Below are positions 9,164 to 17,399 of a DNA stretch of 64,000 nucleotides, piece after piece. The DNA is taken from NCBI RefSeq assembly GCF_003024605.1, contig NZ_PYJQ01000010.1:310001-374000 (forward strand), read 5' to 3'. A model generated the notes under the pieces. It worked only from the letters and a program-made list of their open reading frames with translations, ran no database searches and was not told the DNA's origin. Both the position numbers and the translations under genes were made by a program. The first letter of the stretch is position 1, and the number at the start of each line of letters is the position of its first letter. Origin of the DNA: Rhizobium sp. JAB6 (lineage in GTDB: Bacteria > Pseudomonadota > Alphaproteobacteria > Rhizobiales > Rhizobiaceae).

Positions 9164-10012
9164 TCAGGATTTCACGGCACCGGCGGTGAGGCCGGCGATG
9201 ATGTGCTTCTGCGCCAGGAAGAAGACGATGATGGTCGGCAGGATGGTCAGCGTGATGAAGGCGAGCACCAGCTCCCATTCGCTACCGAATTCGCCGCTAT
9301 AGACCATCATGCCGAGCGGCCAGGGATAGATCGAATCCGAGTTCAGCATGATCAGCGGCAGTATGTAGCTGTTCCAGCTGCCGACGAAGGAGATGATGCT
9401 GACGGTGGCGATGATCGGCCGCGAAAGCGGCAGCGAGATATGCCAGAAGAAGCGGATATAGCCGCAGCCGTCGACGAAAGCCGCCTGGAACAATTCTTCC
9501 GGGAGGTTTCGAAAATAGTTTCGGAAGAGCAGGATGCTCATGCCGAGGCCGAAAGCCACCTGCGGCAGCACCACGCCCCAATAGGTGTTGAGCAGGCCGA
9601 GATCGCGGATGCGGATGAAGAGCGGCAGGATGGCGGTGGCCGCCGGAAACATCAGGCCGATGAGGAAATAGTTCAGCAGGAAGTTCGAGCCGAAGAATTT
9701 CACATGCGCGAAGGCGAAGGCCGCCATGGCCGAGACCGACAGCGTCAGGAACACCGTCAGCACGGCAATGATCAAGGAATTCATCATCTGCCGCCAGTAG
9801 CGGTCGCCGAACAGAATGCCGGTATAATTTTCGAAATGCCACTCGGCCGGCAGGCCGAAGGGATTGGTGCGGAGATCGCCGAGCGTCTTGAAACCGCCGA
9901 GCGCGGTCGTCAGCAGCGGGATCAGCACGATCGCGGCAATGATTGTCAATGACACATAGAGATAGATCTTGGTGCCGGTGGTCAGTCGAATGGATGAGGC
10001 CAGATCAGTCAT
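9164..10012 (-). CDS. Sugar ABC importer permease (MalG type)
   Basis: This 282-residue inner-membrane subunit has about six helices. It carries the EAA loop that docks onto the ATPase (EELFQAAFVDGCGYIRFFWH, about residues 180-200). Its first 4 codons overlap the end of the upstream permease by 8 bp, which suggests translational coupling. It forms the translocation pore with the MalF-type partner. Confidence 0.92.
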   Translation of the reverse strand: MTDLASSIRLTTGTKIYLYVSLTIIAAIVLIPLLTTALGGFKTLGDLRTNPFGLPAEWHFENYTGILFGDRYWRQMMNSLIIAVLTVFLTLSVSAMAAFAFAHVKFFGSNFLLNYFLIGLMFPAATAILPLFIRIRDLGLLNTYWGVVLPQVAFGLGMSILLFRNYFRNLPEELFQAAFVDGCGYIRFFWHISLPLSRPIIATVSIISFVGSWNSYILPLIMLNSDSIYPWPLGMMVYSGEFGSEWELVLAFITLTILPTIIVFFLAQKHIIAGLTAGAVKS

Positions 10013-10943
10013 TGCGCATAAATATCCGTTTGTAGCCGAAGGCGAGGGTGACGCAGATCACGAACAGCACGACGCCGACGGCGCTGCCGAGGCCGACCTG
10101 CATGCGGGTGACACCGAAATTGTAGAGGAAGGTCACCATCGTCTGGGTCGAGTTGAACGGGCCGCCGCCGGTGAGCGGCATGATCATGTCGAAAAGCTGC
10201 AGCGATCCCACGACGGCGAAGAAGACGGAGAGACGCAGCGTGGAGCCGAGCAGCGGCAGCGTCACGTAGCGGAATTTCTGCCAGCCGGTCGCGCCGTCGA
10301 TTTCGGCCGCTTCCAGCACGCTCTTGTCTAGGGATTGCATACCGGCGATGAACAGCATCATGTGGAAGCCGAAATATTTCCAGACGATCACGCCGAGCAC
10401 GGCATACATCGCGAGATCCTTGTCGGCGAGCACGTAAGGCGTGGCAGTGCCGAGGAAATGCGCGATCGCCGCAAACAGGCCGTAATCTCCATCGTAGACG
10501 AAGCGCCAGATCAGGCCGGCGGCCACTTCGGCCAGCACGTAAGGCAGAAAGAAGATCAGCCGGAAGAGCACGACGCCCCGAATGCGGTGCGCCAGCATCG
10601 TCGCCAACCAAATGGCAAGCGGCACCTGGACGGCGATCGACACGACGATGATCAAAGCATTGTTCTTGAGCGACGTCAGAAAGGCGCCGTTCTTGAACAG
10701 CACCTGGAAATTGCGCAGCCCCACGAACTCGGTCGGCGGGCCATAACCGTTCCAGCGATAAAGACTGTACCAGGCCGCTTCCCCCATCGGCAGGATGACG
10801 AAGATGGTGAAGAGCAGCAGCGCCGGCGGCAGGAACAGCAGGATGACGGGCAGGCGGCCACGCGCAGCCGGCGATTTTCGCTTCGTTGCGGGTCTCGCGC
10901 TTGCAACGGGGGGCATGGCGGTCGTGGCGCTGACATCGGTCAT
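10005..10943 (-). CDS. Sugar ABC importer permease (MalF type)
   Basis: This inner-membrane subunit is about 312 residues with six predicted helices and the EAA loop KSVLEAAEIDGATGWQKFRY. The frame extends to 10991, but that extension runs through the terminator hairpin at 10971-11009. ATG 10943 (MTDVSATT) is therefore the better start. The Ala/Pro/Lys-rich first 30 residues are cytoplasmic. It sits 3' of the binding-protein gene and shares an 8-bp overlap with the MalG-type gene. Confidence 0.9.
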   Translation of the reverse strand: MTDVSATTAMPPVASARPATKRKSPAARGRLPVILLFLPPALLLFTIFVILPMGEAAWYSLYRWNGYGPPTEFVGLRNFQVLFKNGAFLTSLKNNALIIVVSIAVQVPLAIWLATMLAHRIRGVVLFRLIFFLPYVLAEVAAGLIWRFVYDGDYGLFAAIAHFLGTATPYVLADKDLAMYAVLGVIVWKYFGFHMMLFIAGMQSLDKSVLEAAEIDGATGWQKFRYVTLPLLGSTLRLSVFFAVVGSLQLFDMIMPLTGGGPFNSTQTMVTFLYNFGVTRMQVGLGSAVGVVLFVICVTLAFGYKRIFMRND

Positions 10944-10970
10944 GGACAGTCTCGACGGTTGCAGTTCAAA

Positions 10971-11009
10971 GAAAAACCGGCGCCGGCACAAGGGAGAGGC
11001 CGGCGCCGG
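10971..11009 (-). terminator. Intrinsic terminator/attenuator between binding protein and permeases
   Basis: An 11-bp perfect stem lies at 10977-10987 and 10999-11009 with an 11-nt loop. On the minus strand a T-rich tract (TTTTTC) follows. It sits just after the binding-protein stop codon and before the first permease. Such hairpins usually let the binding protein be made in excess over the membrane subunits. Confidence 0.8.
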
Positions 11010-11015
11010 ATGGCA

Positions 11016-12317
11016 TTAAAGCTGGTCCTGCTCGAAGGCGTCCTGGACCTGCTGCGCGCCATCCTTCGGCGAAATCTGGCCGGAGACGATGCCGACAGCC
11101 ACATCGTTGACGACGCGGCCGACGGAGGGGCCGAGATCCTGGTCGAAGAAGTTCTGATGCCAGGTCGAATGCGCCAGCTGGTCGGCAGCCTCGTGCATCA
11201 GCGGACCCTTCACGCCGTCTTCGGCACCGATGGCGACCGGGATGATCATGCCGGCCTGCGCCATGGTACGCTCGTTTTCGGCATTGGTGAGATAGGCGAG
11301 GAAATCGAGCGCCTCGGGCGGAGCCTTCTTGGTGACGGCCCAGCCGTTCAACCCGCCGAGCGTATCGGTTGGAAGACCGGCCCCGCCCGTCACGGCCGGG
11401 AAGGCGAAGCGGCCGATATTGTCATCCGCAAGTCCCTTGCCGTCGCCGGAATTGGTGCGCTGGTTGGCGACCGTATTTTCGAAGCCGAGGATCATCGCGG
11501 CCTTGCCATCGCCGAAGACGCCGAGCGCCTGCGGCCAGGTGGTGCCGAGATAGCCGGGCTGGAAGGGCTCGAGCTTGCCGAGCTCGGCAAGCTGTTCGCC
11601 GGCCTTGATGATCGAGGGATCGTTGAAGCCTTTGCCCTTGCCGTTCTTCGCGTCGTTGAAGACCTGCTGACCGCCGTCGCGCATTACCAGATAGCTCCAG
11701 TAGAAATGGATCGGCCACTTCTCGCCGCCGCCGCCGGCGATCGGCGCAATGCCGGCTGCCTTGATCTTCTTGACGGCGGCCAGGTAATCGTCCCACGTCT
11801 TGATGGCGCTCGCATCGACGCCGGCCTTGGCGAACAAGGCCTTGTTATAGAAGAAGGAAACCGTGCCGAGCTTGTAGGGTACGGCGCTGATCTTGCCGTC
11901 GAAGGTCAGGCCCTTCACCGCCGCGGGATTGTAACTCTTCACCCAGGCGCCATCCTTGGCGTTCATCGCGGCGGTCAGGTCCATCAGCGTGCCGGTCTGT
12001 TGCTGCTGCTTCAGAACGCCACCGCCCCAGCTGAAGAAGAAATCGGGCGCGTCCTTCGATTGCAGCAGCGTCGGCAGCTTCGCCTTGAAGGCTTCGTTGG
12101 CCAGGAACTGCATCTCGATCTTGGTGCCGGGATGCTTGGCCTCATACTGATCGGCGATCTTGCGCCATACGGCGACATAATTCGGATCGGTTTCCAGATG
12201 CAGCCATTTGACGACGGTATCGGCGGCAGCGCCTGTTGCGCCCGCAAGAATAGCCAGGCCGGTCGTAGCGGCAATAGCGGCTAGGCGAAGGGCTTTGGCC
12301 CCGCGTAGATGGATCAT
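11016..12317 (-). CDS. Sugar ABC importer periplasmic binding protein
   Basis: This is a 433-residue extracellular solute-binding protein of the UgpB/MalE superfamily. A Sec signal peptide (Lys/Arg near the start, hydrophobic core LAAIAATTGLAILAG, cleavage after AAA at about 33) precedes the mature start DTVVKWLHLETDPNY. The frame reaches 12401, but ATG 12317 has a strong GGAGGAG ribosome binding site and begins a proper signal peptide. Context (ROK regulator, Gfo/Idh/MocA oxidoreductase, ThuA) suggests a disaccharide or glucoside substrate. The exact sugar is unknown. Confidence 0.9.
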   Translation of the reverse strand: MIHLRGAKALRLAAIAATTGLAILAGATGAAADTVVKWLHLETDPNYVAVWRKIADQYEAKHPGTKIEMQFLANEAFKAKLPTLLQSKDAPDFFFSWGGGVLKQQQQTGTLMDLTAAMNAKDGAWVKSYNPAAVKGLTFDGKISAVPYKLGTVSFFYNKALFAKAGVDASAIKTWDDYLAAVKKIKAAGIAPIAGGGGEKWPIHFYWSYLVMRDGGQQVFNDAKNGKGKGFNDPSIIKAGEQLAELGKLEPFQPGYLGTTWPQALGVFGDGKAAMILGFENTVANQRTNSGDGKGLADDNIGRFAFPAVTGGAGLPTDTLGGLNGWAVTKKAPPEALDFLAYLTNAENERTMAQAGMIIPVAIGAEDGVKGPLMHEAADQLAHSTWHQNFFDQDLGPSVGRVVNDVAVGIVSGQISPKDGAQQVQDAFEQDQL

Positions 12318-12372
12318 GATTTTCTCCTCCCAAGGGAACAAAAGCCTCAATATTTTTTCCCTTATGCGGAAT

Positions 12373-12401
12373 AATTCAGCGGAGCTTTGCGGAAAAGTCA
12401 A
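12373..12401 (-). promoter_or_regulatory. Candidate promoter for the binding-protein operon
   Basis: On the minus strand TTGACT (12396-12401) and TGAATT (12373-12378) are separated by 17 bp, 56 bp upstream of the start codon at 12317. The AT-rich stretch between the divergent genes is the expected site for regulator binding. Confidence 0.45.
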
Positions 12402-12442
12402 CCGCCGTCACCAAATTTTCGGCAAATCGACAGCAAAACGGC

Positions 12443-12473
12443 TTGACATTCGGCAATGGCCATAGGCTATTTA
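12443..12473 (+). promoter_or_regulatory. Candidate promoter for the ROK regulator operon
   Basis: TTGACA at 12443-12448 is followed after 19 bp by TATTTA (12468-12473), upstream of the ROK gene. The -35 is consensus but the spacing is long, so the -10 assignment is tentative. Confidence 0.4.
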
Positions 12474-12536
12474 ATTCGCATTCCGTTAAAAATATCAGGC
12501 CGCAGCCGAGCGGGTCCTTCATTCGGCGCCAATTTC

Positions 12537-13739
12537 ATGAAAACAGCAGATCCCGAGCTTATGCGGGCGATAAACCGCTTCAATGTGCTGGACACGATCC
12601 GGCGGGCGGGCTCCATCGCACGCATCGAAATCAGCGACCGCACCCAGCTTTCGACGACGACAGTTTCGGCGATCACGGCCTCGTTGCTGGACGATGGGCT
12701 GATCCTGGCCCGCACCGAAGGCGACCTGCGCGAGGCGGCAGCCCGCGGCCGGCCGCGCGTCATGCTGGAGCTCAATCCCGACGCCGCACGCGTCGTCGGC
12801 GCGAAAATCGCCGCCAACCGCATGGTCTTCGTCGTGACCGACTTTTGCGGCGAGGTTCTATCGACGCTGACGCTGGCGCTGCGCGTCGACCGGCAGCCGA
12901 TCAGCGTCATTGCCGATCTGATCGAGGATGGCGTGCGCCGCTGCGTCGTCGATGCCAATCTCGCGCTCGACGAGATCGATTCCGTCTGCCTCGGCCTGCC
13001 CGGTGTCGTCGAGCACCGCACCGGCCATATCCGCACCAGCCCGATCTTCCGCGAGACGGGCGTCGATTTCGCCAAGGAAATGTCCGAGCGGCTGGGCGTG
13101 ATCACCATCGTCGAAAGCGATGCGCATGCCATCACGCTGGCGCATCACTGGTTCGGCAAGGCCAGGGATTTGGACGACATGGTTCTCGTGTCGCTGGAGC
13201 AGACGCTGGGTCTGGGCGTGCTGCATGGCGGCCAGCTCTTTCGCGGCGCCGGCGGCCTCAGCCACAATCTCGGCGACCTCGTACTCGGCATGGGTCCACA
13301 GGGCATCATTCGTCTGGCAAGCCTTGCCGGCGAAAGCGCCATTCTCGGCGACCAGCCGAGCGGCCGCTTTGCCGAGGCCATCCGCCTCGGCCGCGGAATG
13401 GCGCATGCCAAGACGCTGATCGATGCCGAGGATAACACGCTGATCAATGCTGCCATCCGCGCCGGCGAAGCCTGCGGCATGGCGCTCGCCAACATCGTCA
13501 CACTGTTTGCCCCGCCGCGCGTCATTCTTGTGGGATCGAGCCTGGCGCTCGGTCAACCCTTCCTCGACAGCCTGAGGGAGGCCTATTCGCTGGCGATCCC
13601 GCCATCGATCAGGGGCGTGACCGAACTCGTCTTCGACCAGTCGACCGACGAGACCTGGGCGCAGGGCGCTGCCGTCGTCGCGTTGCGCGAACTCTACGAA
13701 TCGCCCTGGGGAACGACCGGACCGGCACCGGCCCTTTGA
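12537..13739 (+). CDS. ROK-family transcriptional regulator
   Basis: This protein of about 400 residues has an N-terminal winged helix (about residues 10-65, RTQLSTTTVSAITASLLDDG) and a C-terminal ROK sugar-kinase-like domain, as in NagC and XylR repressors. The usual ROK glycine-rich phosphate motif is poorly kept. GAGGLSHNLGDLVLG occupies the place of the normal GxxGExGH segment, and no CxCGxxGC zinc motif is visible, so it is probably a regulator without kinase activity. It is divergent from the sugar ABC importer and precedes the oxidoreductase and ThuA genes. It likely controls both units. ATG 12537 lacks a strong ribosome binding site. Confidence 0.88.
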   Translation: MKTADPELMRAINRFNVLDTIRRAGSIARIEISDRTQLSTTTVSAITASLLDDGLILARTEGDLREAAARGRPRVMLELNPDAARVVGAKIAANRMVFVVTDFCGEVLSTLTLALRVDRQPISVIADLIEDGVRRCVVDANLALDEIDSVCLGLPGVVEHRTGHIRTSPIFRETGVDFAKEMSERLGVITIVESDAHAITLAHHWFGKARDLDDMVLVSLEQTLGLGVLHGGQLFRGAGGLSHNLGDLVLGMGPQGIIRLASLAGESAILGDQPSGRFAEAIRLGRGMAHAKTLIDAEDNTLINAAIRAGEACGMALANIVTLFAPPRVILVGSSLALGQPFLDSLREAYSLAIPPSIRGVTELVFDQSTDETWAQGAAVVALRELYESPWGTTGPAPAL

Positions 13740-13779
13740 TTTCGCGGAACAGCAAAGACAATTCATCTGGAGGAAGCTT

Positions 13780-14880
13780 ATGAACAAGGTCGGCATCGGC
13801 ATTATCGGCTGCGGAAATATTTCCGGCGCCTATCTCACCGCCATGAAATCCTTTCCCATTCTCGACATCAAAGGCGTCGCCGACCTCAATCGCGAGCTCG
13901 CGGCGGCAAAGGCTGCCGAATTCGGCCTGAAAGCGGTCGATATCGCCACCCTGCTCGCCGACCCCTCGATCGAGATCATCATCAACCTGACCATTCCGAA
14001 GGCTCATGTTGCGGTTGGCCTTCAGGCATTAGAAGCCGGCAAGCATACCTATTCGGAAAAGCCGCTCGGCATCAACTTCGCCGAGGGCAAGACGCTTGCG
14101 GATGCTGCTGCCGCCAAGGGCCTGCGCATCGGCGCTGCGCCCGATACCTTCCTCGGCGGCGGCCATCAGACGGCACGCGCCATCATCGACGAGGGCGCGA
14201 TCGGTATTCCCGTTGGCGGCACAGCCACCTTCATGTGCCCCGGCCATGAGCGCTGGCATCCGAATCCGGCTTTCTATTACGAAGTCGGCGGCGGCCCCAT
14301 GCTCGATATGGGCCCCTATTACATCACCGATCTTATCAATCTGCTCGGTCCCGTTTCCCAGGTCGCCGGCTTTGCCGTCACCCCGCGCAAGGAGCGCATC
14401 ATCACCAGCGAACCGCGCAATGGCGAGCACATTCCTGTGCATGTGCCGACGCATGTCGCCGGCGTCATGGCCTTTACCAATGGCGCGGTCGTCCAGATCG
14501 GCATGAGCTTCGATGTCGCCGGCCACAAGCATGTGCCGCTCGAAGTCTACGGCACCGAAGGCACGCTGATCGTACCCGATCCCAACCGGTTCGGCGGCCC
14601 GGTGGAGTATCTGAAGAAAGGCGGCGAGTTCGCAGAGTTCGAGATCACCGCGCCCTATGCCGACGGCAACTACCGCTCGCTCGGCGTCGCCGACATGGCG
14701 CACGCCATCCGCTCGAACCGCCCCCACCGCGCCAATGGCAGCCTGGCGCTGCATGTGCTCGAAGTCATGGAAGCCTTCCAGACGGCCTCCGACAGCGGGC
14801 GCACAGTGACCATCACGACGCAAACGGAGCGTCCCGCCCCTCTGTCCGAATCCCTGGTGGATGGGCAGATCGGCCGCTAA
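13780..14880 (+). CDS. Gfo/Idh/MocA-family oxidoreductase
   Basis: The 366-residue NAD(P)-dependent sugar oxidoreductase has an N-terminal Rossmann fold with GIIGCGNISG and the conserved SEKPLG loop. The C-terminal substrate domain contains GGGPMLDMGPYYITDL. A ribosome binding site (GGAGGAAGCTT) precedes ATG 13780. The ThuA-like gene follows after 24 bp. In Sinorhizobium the ThuA/ThuB pair oxidises trehalose-like disaccharides to 3-keto derivatives, and this gene occupies the ThuB position. The sugar oxidised here is not established. Confidence 0.9.
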   Translation: MNKVGIGIIGCGNISGAYLTAMKSFPILDIKGVADLNRELAAAKAAEFGLKAVDIATLLADPSIEIIINLTIPKAHVAVGLQALEAGKHTYSEKPLGINFAEGKTLADAAAAKGLRIGAAPDTFLGGGHQTARAIIDEGAIGIPVGGTATFMCPGHERWHPNPAFYYEVGGGPMLDMGPYYITDLINLLGPVSQVAGFAVTPRKERIITSEPRNGEHIPVHVPTHVAGVMAFTNGAVVQIGMSFDVAGHKHVPLEVYGTEGTLIVPDPNRFGGPVEYLKKGGEFAEFEITAPYADGNYRSLGVADMAHAIRSNRPHRANGSLALHVLEVMEAFQTASDSGRTVTITTQTERPAPLSESLVDGQIGR

Positions 14881-14904
14881 CAGCACAATTTCAGGAGGAA
14901 TACC

Positions 14905-15546
14905 ATGCGCGAAGCACTTATCGTCTGGGGCGGCTGGAGCGGCCACGAACCGCAGGAATGCGCTCACATCATCCGCGACATGCTGGAAGAGGACGGCTTC
15001 AAGGTCTATCTCGAAAACAGCACCGAGGCCTTCGCCGATCCGTCGATTCACGATCTCAGCCTGATCGTGCCGATCGTCACCATGTCGAAGATCGAGAAGG
15101 AAGAGGTGAAGAACCTTGCCGATGCGATCGAAAGCGGCGTCGGCATAGCCGGCTATCATGGCGGCGCGGGCGACAGTTTCCGCGAAAGCGTTGAATATCA
15201 GTTCATCATCGGCGGCCAGTGGGTCGCCCATCCCGGCAACATCATCGACTATACGGTCAATATCACGCGCCCGGACGATCCGATCATGGAGGGGATCACC
15301 GATTTCCGCTACACATCCGAGCAATATTATATGCATGTCGACCCATCGAACGAGGTGCTGGCGACCACGACTTTCACCGGTGACCATGCCTACTGGATCG
15401 ACGGCGTCGTTATGCCGGTCGCCTGGAAGCGCAAATACGGCAAGGGCCGTGTCTTCTATTCCTCGCTCGGCCACCAGGCCAGGGAATTCGACGTGTCGCA
15501 AATGAAGACCATCTTCCGCCGCGGCGCCAATTGGGCGGCGCGCTGA
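14905..15546 (+). CDS. ThuA-like protein (trehalose utilization family)
   Basis: This 213-residue protein has the glutamine-amidotransferase-like ThuA fold. Recognisable stretches are the start LIVWGGWSGHEPQE, VGIAGYHGGAGDSF, FIIGGQWVAHPGN and a C-terminal GKGRVFYSSLGHQAREF. ThuA members act with a Gfo/Idh/MocA dehydrogenase in conversion of disaccharides through 3-keto intermediates. A strong AGGAGGAAT site precedes the start. It ends the ROK-oxidoreductase-ThuA operon and is followed by a clear terminator. Confidence 0.92.
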   Translation: MREALIVWGGWSGHEPQECAHIIRDMLEEDGFKVYLENSTEAFADPSIHDLSLIVPIVTMSKIEKEEVKNLADAIESGVGIAGYHGGAGDSFRESVEYQFIIGGQWVAHPGNIIDYTVNITRPDDPIMEGITDFRYTSEQYYMHVDPSNEVLATTTFTGDHAYWIDGVVMPVAWKRKYGKGRVFYSSLGHQAREFDVSQMKTIFRRGANWAAR

Positions 15547-15574
15547 GCGCTTTCTTTGCTCATTCGCAAAAATT

Positions 15575-15610
15575 GCCGCTCCTCATAATGTTTGAGGGGC
15601 GGCTTTCATT
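15575..15610 (+). terminator. Intrinsic terminator after the ThuA operon
   Basis: An 11-bp stem (15575-15585 / 15593-15603, one G-T pair) with a 7-nt loop is followed by TTTCATTT. It lies 29 bp after the ThuA stop codon. Confidence 0.8.
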
Positions 15611-15984
15611 TGCCATCCGATGGGTGGCGCAATCGCACAGGCGGCGAGTTCTGTTCGCGGCCGAATGGTGAGCCAGACAGACGGCGTGAAAGAAGCTCCC
15701 ATCGGAACTCCGCCCTGTAGCGTGCTATCGTCTCCTTTCCAGTTCTCCCGACCTTACGGATTCCGCCTTGCATGCAGTGGCGGACTTCACCCCTCTTTTT
15801 GAGTTTCGAATTGCCAGGACAGTCGGCGAGGCTCCAAGCCGCTGCGATCTCAGTGAACACCCGCAGGAGGCTGCAACCGCGCATTTGCAATTCCGATCAA
15901 TCGCTTAGCAGATTGATAATAAATTACTAAGACATCCATGAGACGAGATTTATGAAGCGAAACTGAAACGCGGGCAGTTTTCGT
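15611..15984 (+). other. Non-coding stretch upstream of the glycerol importer operon
   Basis: About 370 bp show no gene I can support. A 94-codon frame on the minus strand (15606-15890) has no recognisable domain and no good ribosome binding site. GC content drops after about 15900 towards the promoter. Confidence 0.4.
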
Positions 15985-16012
15985 TTGACATTCCTTTATC
16001 TTCATTTATCGT
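15985..16012 (+). promoter_or_regulatory. Candidate promoter of the glpSTPQUV operon
   Basis: TTGACA at 15985-15990 and TATCGT at 16007-16012 are separated by 16 bp in an AT-rich region. Repeated TTTCG/TTTATC-like elements (15979-16030) resemble the short direct repeats used by DeoR-type regulators such as GlpR. That assignment is inference. Confidence 0.5.
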
Positions 16013-16068
16013 CATTATTGTTTCGGTTTTTGCGTAAGGGGTGCAAATCGAAACAGGGGGAGGGATAA

Positions 16069-16209
16069 TTGTCCGAAAATCAGATCAACACGGAAAAGAG
16101 CGTAGTCTGCGGCGCCAGCCGCATCGCTTTTAATGTCGCGCGGCGCAATTTCCGCTGGCATGACGTCTCCGCAGATAGATCGGCGAAACCCGCTTCCGAA
16201 CAACCATAA
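16069..16209 (+). CDS. Possible 46-codon leader ORF before glpS
   Basis: TTG 16069 is preceded by GGGGGAGGG and opens a 46-codon frame (start LSENQINTEK, end PASEQP) that stops 98 bp before glpS. It lies inside the expected leader of the transporter mRNA. The product resembles no family I know. It could be a short leader peptide, a remnant of a removed gene, or chance. Confidence 0.25.
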   Translation: MSENQINTEKSVVCGASRIAFNVARRNFRWHDVSADRSAKPASEQP

Positions 16210-16307
16210 TCTCAGCAACAGGCACCGTGCGGGGGACGGCGTTCCCGGACGGATCGGTCTCTTGGCAATCCTCGCAGCAGAAATGCGGCGCATGGAAGGA
16301 ATCTATC

Positions 16308-17390
16308 GTGCTTGAACTCAGGGGCGTATCGAAGTCCGTCGGCCGCGAGACGCATATTGCGGAAACAAATCTGACGCTGCAGCGCGGCACGCTGAACGTG
16401 CTGCTGGGGCCGACACTGTCTGGCAAGACATCGCTGATGCGGCTGATGGCCGGCCTCGACAAGCCGACCACCGGCACGATCCATGTCGACGGCGCCGATG
16501 TCACCGGCCAGCCGGTGCAGCGCCGCAACGTCGCCATGGTCTACCAGCAATTCATCAACTATCCCGCCATGACCGTCTATGACAACATCGCCTCGCCGAT
16601 GCGATTGAGCGGCAAGAGTGCTGCAATCATTGACCGCGAGGTAAAGAAGGCAGCCGATCTTCTACGTCTCGGCCCCTTCCTTGATCGCCTTCCCTTGAGC
16701 CTTTCCGGTGGCCAGCAGCAGCGCACGGCGCTTGCCCGCGCCATCGTCAAGAATGCCGGGCTTGTCCTGCTCGATGAGCCGCTCGCCAATCTCGACTACA
16801 AACTGCGCGAGGAGTTGCGCGCCGAACTGCCGAAGATCTTCGCCGAATCCGGCGCGATTTTCGTCTACGCCACCACGGAACCGTCCGAAGCGCTACTTCT
16901 CGGCGGCAATACCGCCACCCTGGCGGAAGGCCGCATCACGCAATTCGGGCCGACGATCGATGTCTTCCGCAATCCCCGGGACCTGATAACCGCCACCACC
17001 TTTGCCGATCCGCCGCTGAACACCATCACGCTCGACAAGCGCGGCCGCGAATTCGCGCTTGATGGCAACATCCGCCTGCCCGTACCTAGGGGTTTGGAAG
17101 ACCGGCCGGATGGCCGCTACACGATCGCCTTCCAGCCGCATCATCTGGCACTTGCGCCACAGACGCCGGAGGCGGTCGCTGCCCCGGCACGGGTGATGGT
17201 GACCGAGATCACCGGCTCGGAGAGCTTCATCCATATCGATTTTGCCGGCCGGCGCTGGGTGATGCTGACCCAGGGCGTGCAGGATATCGATGTCGACGAT
17301 GCGATCGATGTCTATATCGACCCGCGCCACATCATGGTCTTCGACACCGAAGGCGCAGCCGTCGCTCCCGCCCTGCAACAAGCCGCCTGA
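16308..17390 (+). CDS. glpS: Glycerol ABC importer ATPase GlpS-type, atypical motifs
   Basis: This 360-residue MalK-like ATPase is the first gene of a set matching the rhizobial glycerol importer glpSTPQUV. The frame is open from 16227, but GTG 16308 is chosen because GGAAGGA (16294-16300) precedes it by 7 nt. Walker A is GPTLSGKT (residues 34-41), the signature LSGGQ (132-136) is intact, and Walker B keeps D156-E157. The switch-loop His is replaced: the usual VTHDQ reads ATTEP with T190 at the His position. The partner ATPase has the complementary defect. glpT starts 9 bp downstream. Confidence 0.88.
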   Translation: MLELRGVSKSVGRETHIAETNLTLQRGTLNVLLGPTLSGKTSLMRLMAGLDKPTTGTIHVDGADVTGQPVQRRNVAMVYQQFINYPAMTVYDNIASPMRLSGKSAAIIDREVKKAADLLRLGPFLDRLPLSLSGGQQQRTALARAIVKNAGLVLLDEPLANLDYKLREELRAELPKIFAESGAIFVYATTEPSEALLLGGNTATLAEGRITQFGPTIDVFRNPRDLITATTFADPPLNTITLDKRGREFALDGNIRLPVPRGLEDRPDGRYTIAFQPHHLALAPQTPEAVAAPARVMVTEITGSESFIHIDFAGRRWVMLTQGVQDIDVDDAIDVYIDPRHIMVFDTEGAAVAPALQQAA

Positions 17391-17399
17391 GGAGGGACA

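Noticed and set aside
10335..12284. A 649-codon open frame antisense to the binding-protein gene
   Set aside because: It is a high-GC mirror frame rich in Arg, Gly and Ala. The minus strand there encodes a convincing signal peptide and binding protein with a strong ribosome binding site.
14029..15501. A 490-codon minus-strand frame over the oxidoreductase and ThuA genes
   Set aside because: It is a shadow of two recognised genes with good ribosome binding sites on the plus strand.
15606..15890. A 94-codon minus-strand frame upstream of glpS
   Set aside because: No domain, no ribosome binding site and Arg/Ser-rich composition.
16013..16307. A remnant of glpD or glpR in the leader of glpS
   Set aside because: I found no FAD-binding GxGxxG or DeoR helix-turn-helix fragment in any frame; only the 46-codon leader frame is open.
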